A stretch of 64,000 bases of DNA from Neobacillus sp. PS3-40. Its GTDB lineage: Bacteria > Bacillota > Bacilli > Bacillales > Cytobacillaceae. Shown piece after piece: positions 57,491 through 64,000 of the stretch. A model generated the notes under the pieces. It did not search any database. It saw nothing but the letters and a program-made list of their open reading frames with translations, and was not told the origin of the DNA. The stretch is from contig NZ_CP133266.1 in NCBI RefSeq assembly GCF_030915485.1, positions 806,001 through 870,000 of the forward strand. Direction: 5' to 3'. Each line of letters opens with the position of its first letter. Position 1 is the first letter of the stretch. A program made the translations under genes and the position numbers.

Positions 57491-58255
57491 TTAGCCTTTT
57501 TTAAGTGTTAGTAAATGACACTCAGCAGGGGCACCAAGCCTCAGTGGGAGCATAGTTGTTCCATACCCATTACTTATTAATACAGTAGTATTCTTAAGAA
57601 TTTTTATTTTCCCCTGTTCATATGGACTATAGCCCAAAAGGTGGATCTGTCCTCCATGAGTATGCCCACTTAAAACGAGGCGGATTCCATGTTCTGGTTT
57701 TACCTTTTCTGTAATTTGCGGATAGTGGCTAGCTAAAATTTTAAAGCTATCGACCTCCGCATCCATAAGGGCAAAATCAAGTCTGTCAAGCTTTTGATTA
57801 AGATCATCAACACCTAACAAACAAATCTTTTCACCTATTTCTGATTCAAACGTGACCGAGGTATTATATAAAATTTTCACTCCACTTTCTAAAAGAATTA
57901 CATCTAATGCATGAAAATCTACTTCATAATCATTGTTTCCCCATACAAAATAAACTGGTCCCAGTTGTTTCAACTTATCGATATTTTTTTGGACCCTTTT
58001 CATAGGAACTCCCTTTTCCGTCAAGTCGCCGCCAATAATGACCAAATCTGTTTTCCCAATTACATCAGCAATCACCTTATCTGAAATTACCCTCCGATGT
58101 ATATCAGAAATAAAAAAAATTGAAATTTGACCGAATGATGCCGGGAAATCAGGAAAAAACAAGTCTTTTTTTGATACCTTATTAAGAAATGCTTCACGGA
58201 GCATACTATATAACAGGAGGCATCCTCCTAACATAAATACAATCAAAAGCCACAT
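57491..58255 (-). CDS. ypbG: YpbG, membrane-anchored metallophosphoesterase
   Basis: The 254-residue protein has an N-terminal hydrophobic anchor (MWLLIVFMLGGCLLLYSM) and a calcineurin-like phosphoesterase domain. The metal-binding blocks are visible as ISDIHRR, IGGDLTEKG, VWGNNDYE, ASHYP and SGHTHGGQ. The substrate is not known. AAAGGGGG lies about 10 nt before the ATG. It matches YpbG of B. subtilis in place and length. Confidence 0.88.
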   Translation of the reverse strand: MWLLIVFMLGGCLLLYSMLREAFLNKVSKKDLFFPDFPASFGQISIFFISDIHRRVISDKVIADVIGKTDLVIIGGDLTEKGVPMKRVQKNIDKLKQLGPVYFVWGNNDYEVDFHALDVILLESGVKILYNTSVTFESEIGEKICLLGVDDLNQKLDRLDFALMDAEVDSFKILASHYPQITEKVKPEHGIRLVLSGHTHGGQIHLLGYSPYEQGKIKILKNTTVLISNGYGTTMLPLRLGAPAECHLLTLKKG

Positions 58256-58277
58256 ATATTTGCTATCCCCCTTTACT

Positions 58278-58646
58278 CTATATATCCATGGAAATCATAC
58301 CATACATCAAACTGAAACTAAAAAAGATAAGAGTGTGTACCCTATCAATTTGGAATAAGAATAAAAAAATTAAAATTAGACTAGTAAATTCGAAAAATAG
58401 TTCAATATTCCAATACCTTTTTTCCTGCCGTTCCCTCCTTGTATGCTGTAATGTTTCCTTAATAAATTTAGCAATCAATACGAATCCTGAAAAAAACATT
58501 AATACGGCCAAAAAAAATCTCAAAGGGCTCATTATAAGACCAATAAAAAATTCAGAGACGGAAAATGGTGGATGAATAAAAATTAATTTTATGTATAAAT
58601 AACCACACACAAATCCAATCATTAATTTCAAACTCTTTTTCCACAT
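58278..58646 (-). CDS. Unassigned membrane protein
   Basis: The 122-residue protein has four hydrophobic segments (about 5-22, 32-58, 82-97, 100-118) and a basic loop (KETLQHTRRERQEKRYW). It starts at the ATG at 58646-58644 after GGGGGGG. I do not recognise a family. It lies between ypbG and the CBS gene, where B. subtilis has no counterpart that I know of. Confidence 0.65.
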   Translation of the reverse strand: MWKKSLKLMIGFVCGYLYIKLIFIHPPFSVSEFFIGLIMSPLRFFLAVLMFFSGFVLIAKFIKETLQHTRRERQEKRYWNIELFFEFTSLILIFLFLFQIDRVHTLIFFSFSLMYGMISMDI

Positions 58647-58705
58647 AAAAAATCCCCCCCATAACAATGTATGAGCAGGATCTTCATTTTTTCACCTATT
58701 ACTAA

Positions 58706-59341
58706 TCATTCATCTTCTTTGATACTTAAAATTCTAAAGCCATCTTCTTCAAGCTTCTTGGTAAAACGATCAATATTATCTTTCTTCTCAACCTTCATGA
58801 CGATTCTTCTTACAAGTTTATCAGTCTCATCGAAAGTAACAAGAGAAACAATAGGCGCCTGGAAGTGATGGGCAATTTCAGAAAGGCGAGCAATACGTCC
58901 TTCTGTTTCTATAGAAGTAAAGGCAATCCTAACACCAGGTCGATTCATACCAAATGCACTTTGGAATTGTTCTAATACATCAGCCCTGGTTACAACACCC
59001 AGAAATTTACGAGTTTGATCAACAACAGCCATTAAAGGAAAATCTTTTAGATCAAGAAGTGTTTTTTCAAAAACCTCTTCACCTACAAGAAATTTCTCCT
59101 GGAATGTAGCAATATCCTTTACAAATGTTGAATTTAAAAAATCATCTTTTAGTTTGTTAGAACGAAAGAAGTTCTCGTATATTCCAAATCTTGTCAAGAT
59201 ACCTACATACATATCACCATCAAGTACTGGTAAACCATCCACATGTTGCGCTTCTAATTTCTCCAAAGCAGATTTTAATGTTTCATCATGCTGAGCTGTA
59301 AAACAATTATGCTTCGGTATCATAATGCTTTTCACAAACAT
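58706..59341 (-). CDS. CBS-domain protein with C-terminal ACT-like domain
   Basis: The 211-residue protein has two CBS domains (about 1-60 and 75-130; VDGLPVLDGDMYVGILTR and FPLMAVVDQTRKFLGVVTRAD) and an ACT-like C-terminal domain (GVRIAFTSIETEGRIARLSEI). This is the layout of AcuB, a regulator linked to acetoin use in B. subtilis. CBS domains usually sense adenylates. The ATG at 59341-59339 follows GAGGTG. Similarity to AcuB is in architecture only, so I give no gene name. Confidence 0.82.
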   Translation of the reverse strand: MFVKSIMIPKHNCFTAQHDETLKSALEKLEAQHVDGLPVLDGDMYVGILTRFGIYENFFRSNKLKDDFLNSTFVKDIATFQEKFLVGEEVFEKTLLDLKDFPLMAVVDQTRKFLGVVTRADVLEQFQSAFGMNRPGVRIAFTSIETEGRIARLSEIAHHFQAPIVSLVTFDETDKLVRRIVMKVEKKDNIDRFTKKLEEDGFRILSIKEDE

Positions 59342-59430
59342 TTCCATCACCTCTAAGTTATAAATTCTACCTTATCTAATATATTTCAACATCATCAGGG
59401 AAATCCCCTTTTTTCTAATTAAAGATTTAG

Positions 59431-59458
59431 TCATGAATGCAGATATTTTTCATAAAAT
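59431..59458 (+). promoter_or_regulatory. Possible SigE promoter of cotJ
   Basis: TCATGAAT and CATAAAAT, 12 nt apart, resemble the SigE -35 and -10 boxes. They are 30 nt upstream of the cotJA start, and cotJ is SigE-dependent in B. subtilis. Confidence 0.4.
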
Positions 59459-59488
59459 TAAGTGATGTTGAATAAAGGGAGGCCGTCT

Positions 59489-59719
59489 ATGAATACTCAT
59501 CATAAAACGTATCAGCCTTATGCTAGTCCTTTTGACCCATGCGTACCAATTAAGTTCAAAACTTATTCCACTCCCCCTCATTTGTATATGGGATATCAAC
59601 CACCGAATCTACCCCAATTTTCACCTGCAGAAGCACTTAGGGCGGGAACTATTTGGAAAGTATTTTACGATCCATATTACAGTCCATTCGAAATGGCAAA
59701 GGAGGACAGTCCAATATGA
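59489..59719 (+). CDS. cotJA: Spore coat protein CotJA
   Basis: The 76-residue protein has the proline- and tyrosine-rich sequence of CotJA (YMGYQPPNLPQFSPAEALRA). The ATG at 59489 follows GGGAGG. It overlaps cotJB as ATGA, so the two are coupled. CotJA is part of the inner spore coat and is needed with CotJC in B. subtilis. The gene lies divergent from the CBS-domain gene. Confidence 0.92.
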   Translation: MNTHHKTYQPYASPFDPCVPIKFKTYSTPPHLYMGYQPPNLPQFSPAEALRAGTIWKVFYDPYYSPFEMAKEDSPI

Positions 59720-59976
59720 ATCAGGTTCCTGCTGAATTCTATCCATTAATGGAACAACTCCAAACTGTTGACTTTGTGTTGGTTGACCTCACTCTGTATT
59801 TAGATACACATCCGGATGATTTTGAAGCAATTAATCAATTTAATCATTACGCGAAGGAGAGAAAACAACTAAAGAAATCTTTTGAAAGCAAATTTGGCCC
59901 ATTATTGCAATATGGTAACAGCTATTCCGGGTATCCTTGGAATTGGGCAGATTGCCCTTGGCCATGGCAACTGTAG
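59716..59976 (+). CDS. cotJB: Spore coat protein CotJB
   Basis: The 86-residue protein matches CotJB (MNQVPAEFYPLMEQLQTVDF; ending with a tryptophan-rich WNWADCPWPWQL). It starts at 59716 within the last codons of cotJA (ATGA overlap), and GGAGG lies 10 nt upstream inside cotJA. It is the second gene of the cotJABC operon. Confidence 0.92.
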   Translation: MNQVPAEFYPLMEQLQTVDFVLVDLTLYLDTHPDDFEAINQFNHYAKERKQLKKSFESKFGPLLQYGNSYSGYPWNWADCPWPWQL

Positions 59977-59999
59977 AAAACAGGGAGGGAATGAAGTAA

Positions 60000-60569
60000 A
60001 TGTGGATTTATGAAAAAAAACTACAGTATCCCGTACGAGTCAGTAGCTGTAATCCATCGTTAGCCAAATTTTTAATTGAACAATATGGTGGTGCTGATGG
60101 AGAACTTGCCGCTGCACTTAGATACTTAAATCAACGGTACACAATCCCAAATAAAGTGATTGGGCTACTCACTGATATCGGCACTGAAGAGTTTGCACAT
60201 CTTGAAATGATCGCAACAATGGTTTACAAATTGACAAAAGATGCCACACCAGACCAAATGAAAGCTGCTGGTCTTAGTGATCATTACGCGAACCATGATG
60301 GTGCGTTATTCTATCAAAATGCTTCAGGTGTTCCTTGGACAGCCGCTTATATTGCTGCAAAGGGCGATCCTATCGCTGACTTATATGAGGATATAGCCGC
60401 TGAAGAAAAAGCAAGAGCAACATACCAATGGCTTATAAATTTAAGTGATGATCCTGCTATAAATGATTCGCTTCGTTTTTTGCGTGAACGTGAAATCATT
60501 CATGCACAACGTTTCCGTGAAGCTGTCGAGATCTTGAAGGATGACCAAAATCAGAAGAAGGTTTTCTAA
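60000..60569 (+). CDS. cotJC: Spore coat protein CotJC, manganese-catalase fold
   Basis: The 189-residue protein has the four-helix di-metal fold of manganese catalases. Likely ligands are in GADGELAAALRYL (Glu), GTEEFAHLEMIATM (Glu, His) and AAEEKARATYQWL (Glu) and HAQRFREA (His). Whether it is catalytically active is not certain; it is a coat component in B. subtilis. GGGAGGG lies before the ATG. It is the last gene of cotJABC, followed by a terminator. Confidence 0.94.
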   Translation: MWIYEKKLQYPVRVSSCNPSLAKFLIEQYGGADGELAAALRYLNQRYTIPNKVIGLLTDIGTEEFAHLEMIATMVYKLTKDATPDQMKAAGLSDHYANHDGALFYQNASGVPWTAAYIAAKGDPIADLYEDIAAEEKARATYQWLINLSDDPAINDSLRFLREREIIHAQRFREAVEILKDDQNQKKVF

Positions 60570-60581
60570 TAGAGGTAGTTT

Positions 60582-60610
60582 TAAGAAGCAGCTGTTTTGG
60601 CTGCTTCTTA
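60582..60610. terminator. Bidirectional terminator between cotJC and ypbF
   Basis: An 11-bp stem (TAAGAAGCAGC/GCTGCTTCTTA) is followed by CTTTTTTT on the plus strand. It lies 12 nt after the cotJC stop and overlaps the ypbF stop codon. Confidence 0.85.
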
Positions 60611-61063
60611 CTTTTTTTCATGATATAAATTAATATCATAATTTGTTTTCATCATTTCAAAGACTATATGGCGGTTTTTCCATTCCATTTCTTTTTTCCA
60701 CAAATCCTTACTACGGTCAACAATCTCACAGCGGAGCTCATGAAATTCTTTCTCTTTCTTTTCTTTCTTTTGCTTAAGCACGTTCATAAAACCATACAAC
60801 CCAACAGTAACAACTAAAAAAGATAGATTGTTTGAATCATTCACAAAGGCAGAAAACATTGCGGCAAAAGAATATGAATACAGCTTGGCAATTGTGAAAT
60901 ACAAATAGATAAAATAGATTGAGGTCAAAACAAGAGTTGCCCAAATGGAAATAGTATGCAAGCGCTTTGATTTATCAAATTTCACCTTTCTTTTTCTAAC
61001 ATTTTCAAGCATTTGTTTCGTCGCCTGATCAGTATGTTCTAGTAAAAGAATTGGAGAATCCAT
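60608..61063 (-). CDS. ypbF: YpbF, DUF2663 membrane protein
   Basis: The 151-residue protein has two hydrophobic segments (about 40-65 and 80-97) and a long charged C-terminal tail that may form a coiled coil (KKEKKEKEFHELRCEIVD). This is the DUF2663/YpbF layout. The ATG at 61063-61061 follows GGGAGGG. It lies after ypbE, as in B. subtilis; the function is unknown. Confidence 0.82.
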   Translation of the reverse strand: MDSPILLLEHTDQATKQMLENVRKRKVKFDKSKRLHTISIWATLVLTSIYFIYLYFTIAKLYSYSFAAMFSAFVNDSNNLSFLVVTVGLYGFMNVLKQKKEKKEKEFHELRCEIVDRSKDLWKKEMEWKNRHIVFEMMKTNYDINLYHEKK

Positions 61064-61147
61064 TGTAACCACCCTCCCTATCTTTTACATACATATGAAC
61101 TTGTCCTTTTAAATATGTGCAAAAAGGGCAATTCGGGCTAAAATTTT

Positions 61148-61870
61148 CTACTTCTTCAAAGGTATTTTTAGAACTTGACCTGTTTCTATATCATTATTCC
61201 GAATATGATTGGCCTGTTTAATAATATCGATTCCAGCGCTTGCATGATAGTAATTCATTGCAATACGAAAAAGGGTTTCTTGTGGCTGAACTGTATGATA
61301 AATAATCTTATATGATTCAGGGTTCTTGGTAATCGTATCAACCTGTCCGCTCCCATTTTTATCTGTATCATGTCCATTTGTCATGGAATCAGTTGAACTA
61401 GATTGCGTTTTTACACTTTTTTGTTCAATAACGCCATTACTTTGGGTATCTGATTCTGGGTTTTCGCTTGTGGTAGTATTTTTATTATTTTCATTTTCTT
61501 GCTTTGTTCCATTGATTTCCTCGCTTTTTTGCGGATTTACTTCATCTTGCTTCACTTTTTGCTTATCTGGATTTTCAAAATCTATTGTTTCATATCCTTG
61601 TGAGGAAACGGTTGCTTTTTCTGTTCCACTATATTTCTTACCTTCAATGTATGAATAAATGCTAAAGATAGTAATCGGAAGAAGAATGAAAAACAAAACT
61701 AATAATCGAATGACTGGGTACTTTAATTTCCATTTTGTTTTCTTTTTCTTTAACCGATGCAAGTCACTTCTTGGAGGCATGCTGGAATCGTCATTGGAAG
61801 CATCGATTATCTTTTCTATTCTTTTTCTTAACTTTTCAGCCTGGTCTCTATACGGATCTTCTCTATTCAT
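61148..61870 (-). CDS. ypbE: YpbE, LysM-domain membrane protein
   Basis: The 240-residue protein has a basic cytoplasmic N-terminus, one membrane segment (about 52-71, VIRLLVLFFILLPITIFSIY), a low-complexity Asn/Ser/Glu/Lys linker, and a C-terminal LysM domain (about 190-238; HTVQPQETLFRIAMNYYHAS). It is thus anchored in the membrane and can bind peptidoglycan. The start overlaps ypbD by 8 nt. Confidence 0.88.
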   Translation of the reverse strand: MNREDPYRDQAEKLRKRIEKIIDASNDDSSMPPRSDLHRLKKKKTKWKLKYPVIRLLVLFFILLPITIFSIYSYIEGKKYSGTEKATVSSQGYETIDFENPDKQKVKQDEVNPQKSEEINGTKQENENNKNTTTSENPESDTQSNGVIEQKSVKTQSSSTDSMTNGHDTDKNGSGQVDTITKNPESYKIIYHTVQPQETLFRIAMNYYHASAGIDIIKQANHIRNNDIETGQVLKIPLKK

Positions 61871-62468
61871 TGATTAACCCTTCCTGTTCATTGTCTTTAA
61901 AATTTTTATATTTTATGTGAATTCCTAGTAGAAAATCAATCACAAAATGCATTACAATGGTCACTGCCAAGTTGTTTGTCCATTCATAAATAAATCCAAT
62001 TAAAAAGCTTAATAATACAATGTTAATAAATAAGAACCAATTAAAAAGATAGCGGTAGTGGATAACAGCAAACACAAGACTTGCGACTATTAGTCCAAAT
62101 CTCGTTTGAATAATACCTCGAAAAAGCATTTCCTCACTAAAGGCAACGGTTACAGTAATCCATGCAATATGAAAAATATTTCTATTTTGAAAAATTTTTT
62201 CATTTAATCCCCCATCATGATAGTACGACGAGGGTAACCATTTCATCAGTACAATATCAATAATGACAACTAGTAATCCTGCCATTGCACCTATTGTCAA
62301 AATCCGAATGTCATTCCACTTTAACTGATTTAGAAAAGAAAAATGATCATAAAATAGAATTCCTAAAACGAACGTGATTAAGAGCAGTACTATTTGTGTG
62401 GCATATAAGTGAAAGAGCAATTCTTTATCTGTTAACTCTTTAATTATTTTATTATATTTATTATTCAT
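61863..62468 (-). CDS. ypbD: CPBP family intramembrane metalloprotease YpbD
   Basis: The 201-residue polytopic protein has the CPBP (Abi/CAAX) motifs: EEMLFRGIIQTRFG (about 111-124), the FAVIHYRY (histidine) and HFVIDFLLGIH (late histidine) parts. The family comprises putative intramembrane proteases. The start overlaps the recQ stop as ATGA. It sits between recQ and ypbE as in B. subtilis. Confidence 0.88.
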   Translation of the reverse strand: MNNKYNKIIKELTDKELLFHLYATQIVLLLITFVLGILFYDHFSFLNQLKWNDIRILTIGAMAGLLVVIIDIVLMKWLPSSYYHDGGLNEKIFQNRNIFHIAWITVTVAFSEEMLFRGIIQTRFGLIVASLVFAVIHYRYLFNWFLFINIVLLSFLIGFIYEWTNNLAVTIVMHFVIDFLLGIHIKYKNFKDNEQEGLINE

Positions 62469-63961
62469 TTTTCCAACTCACTTAGAAGAATTTGGGCCAA
62501 ATAGTCTTTCCATTTCTCACTTTTTTCTATTGGTGATCCATTTTTCTCTTTTGCCATGAATAGGCTCCATTCTATTTGGCATATATCACAACAATTTGGA
62601 ATATTTCTTCCAATAGATTCATCGAAATGTGATAGAAGAAAATCCCTTCTACATTCATTTATTTCTATCCATTTTTTAACTCTAGAAATATTTGATTTCT
62701 TTACTACTAGTCGATTACTTACATATTCTTTGATCACTTCACAGCTTTTTTCAAGGCTGGTATGGTTCCTAAATAATTGACTACAAAATTCATCGATAAA
62801 ACGCCATTGAATGTCAGAAAATCCACCAATATTTTTCAAACTACTATCCAAATTCAAGATTTCAGTTTGCCCATTATGATGTAACCAGGTGAATAGCCAA
62901 TCAATTTGTTGATCTGTTGGCAATTCCCCCTCCACAAGCTGAGTGGGAAGCTGTTCGTCTCCTGATGTATATAACAAAATAGCAATGCTGGGTTTTCCAT
63001 CTCGTCCTGCCCTACCAATTTCTTGAAGGTAGGATTCAATTTGCAATGGCATATGAAAATGGATAATAAAACGAATATTTTCTTTGTTAACTCCCATACC
63101 AAATGCGCTTGTTGCACAAATAACGTCTAACTGGCCGTAAATAAATTGCTGTTGTATTAAAATTCGTTGTTCCTGATCCAATCCACTATGGTACGCCATA
63201 ACGTTAAAACCCTTTTCTCTTAATAAAGCTGCCATTTGCTCTGCCACTTTTTTACTAGAAAAATAAATAATACCTGGACCTTTCAAAGTAGAGACAAGCT
63301 CGATCAATCGGTTTTGCTTTTCACGATAATCTTCACATTTTTCAATGAAAATACCAATATTGGGACGATCAACACTTGATTCAACCCTTTCAACTTCAGA
63401 TATACCGAGTGAATGAAGAATGTCTTCACGAACCTGCTTTGTTGCTGTCGCTGTTAATGCTAATGTAAGAGGATTCCCCAGTTGCTCACGAATCTCTCCT
63501 AATTTTAAATAGTCAGGGCGAAAATCATAACCCCATTGAGAAATACAATGTGCCTCATCTACTACAAATAAGCAAATGGATAGTCCCTGTAACCTTTGAA
63601 TAATATATGAAACGTTTAACATCTCTGGTGATATAAAAATATATTTGTATTTGCCTAAATTACGGAGAGCATCTTTTTTAACATCGACAGTTAAAAAAGA
63701 GTTTAATGCTATAACTCGCTTTTCTCCAATTTTCATCATTTGCTCAACTTGATCCTGCATTAGTGATAACAATGGAGAAACAATTAAAATCGTTCCATCT
63801 AATAAATTGCCAGGAAACTGATAACATAGTGATTTACCTGTTCCAGTCGGAAGCATGGCTAAAGTATGATTACCTGCCAGAATTGACGATATAACTTCTT
63901 TTTGTCCGGGTTTAAAAGAACTATGACCAAAGTGCTTTTTTAATAGTTTTTCTAATTCCAT
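62465..63961 (-). CDS. recQ: RecQ-family ATP-dependent DNA helicase
   Basis: The 498-residue protein is the shorter RecQ paralogue (RecS type). It has the Walker A MLPTGTGKSLCYQ, the DEAHCISQWGYDFRPDYL box, FSSKKVAEQMAALL and GRAGRDGKP. A short cysteine set remains at the C-terminus (CDICQ) but no HRDC domain is seen. The gene follows ypbB, overlapping it by 10 nt, and precedes ypbD. It probably acts in repair and replication fork processing. Confidence 0.93.
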   Translation of the reverse strand: MELEKLLKKHFGHSSFKPGQKEVISSILAGNHTLAMLPTGTGKSLCYQFPGNLLDGTILIVSPLLSLMQDQVEQMMKIGEKRVIALNSFLTVDVKKDALRNLGKYKYIFISPEMLNVSYIIQRLQGLSICLFVVDEAHCISQWGYDFRPDYLKLGEIREQLGNPLTLALTATATKQVREDILHSLGISEVERVESSVDRPNIGIFIEKCEDYREKQNRLIELVSTLKGPGIIYFSSKKVAEQMAALLREKGFNVMAYHSGLDQEQRILIQQQFIYGQLDVICATSAFGMGVNKENIRFIIHFHMPLQIESYLQEIGRAGRDGKPSIAILLYTSGDEQLPTQLVEGELPTDQQIDWLFTWLHHNGQTEILNLDSSLKNIGGFSDIQWRFIDEFCSQLFRNHTSLEKSCEVIKEYVSNRLVVKKSNISRVKKWIEINECRRDFLLSHFDESIGRNIPNCCDICQIEWSLFMAKEKNGSPIEKSEKWKDYLAQILLSELEK

Positions 63962-64000
63962 TGTTTTGCACCATATTTTGCAAGAACTAACCGTATTTCA
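63952..64000 (-). CDS. ypbB: YpbB-like protein, only last 16 codons in window
   Basis: An open frame enters from the right end and reads EIRLVLAKYGAKQWN before a TAG at 63954-63952. It overlaps the recQ start. In B. subtilis ypbB precedes recQ with the same orientation. The assignment rests on position, because too little sequence is present. Confidence 0.5.
   Translation of the reverse strand, partial: EIRLVLAKYGAKQWN

Overview
This window is a stretch of chromosome from a low-GC, endospore-forming Bacillaceae. I infer this from the gene content (spoIVA, sleB/ypeB, cotJABC, ypjB, prsW), the bacillithiol genes (bshA, bshB1, ypdA), a menaquinol-cytochrome c reductase of the Bacillus QcrABC type, and a gene order that follows Bacillus subtilis from ypmB through recQ almost gene for gene. 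Most genes lie on the minus strand, so the biological reading direction is from base 64000 towards base 1. The species cannot be named from the sequence alone.

Layout from low to high coordinate. 1-3464: ypmB (partial), ypmA, dinG. 3608-6924: panD, panC, panB behind a leader with an internal terminator (candidate pan RNA), then birA. 6909-11528: cca, bshA, bshB1, mgsA, dapB, ypjD, a tight operon of tRNA end repair, bacillithiol synthesis, methylglyoxal and lysine/diaminopimelate functions. 11712-14812: ypjC (the only plus-strand gene here), a YugP-like zinc peptidase, ypjB, ypjA. 15010-19551: qcrC, qcrB, qcrA, ypiF, ypiB, ypiA. 19617-27816: an unassigned protein, then aroA, tyrA, hisC, aroH, aroB, aroC (chorismate synthase) and cheR. 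The trp operon that sits between aroH and hisC in B. subtilis is absent. 27907-32752: ndk, hepT, menG, hepS, mtrB (TRAP), mtrA (FolE), hbs. 33117-39539: spoIVA, yphF, yphE, gpsA, der, yphA, ypzI.

39638-52182 is the accessory part. Two 1824-bp IS1182-family copies with identical transposases lie in opposite orientation. They bracket fni, ypfD, plsC, cmk, ypfB, motI, ypeB, sleB and a decayed second IS that carries a pair of about 130-bp GC-rich palindromic repeats. The right-hand IS copy runs into the end of prsW and supplies its last codons and stop.

52168-64000 returns to the conserved order: prsW, an asparaginase, ypdA, gudB, ypbH (mecA paralogue), ypbG, an unknown membrane protein, a CBS-domain protein, a plus-strand cotJABC spore-coat operon, ypbF, ypbE, ypbD, recQ and the last codons of ypbB.

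Most of the window is ordinary core genome. The points that deserve a second look are the panB leader, a hairpin that buries the ypjB ribosome binding site, a three-copy intergenic repeat family, a protein that looks like a catalytically dead amidohydrolase next to aroA, the missing trp genes despite an intact TRAP gene, and the effects of the insertion sequences on prsW and on a 9-kb segment with likely essential genes. I found no tRNA, rRNA, CRISPR array, prophage or obvious new defence system.
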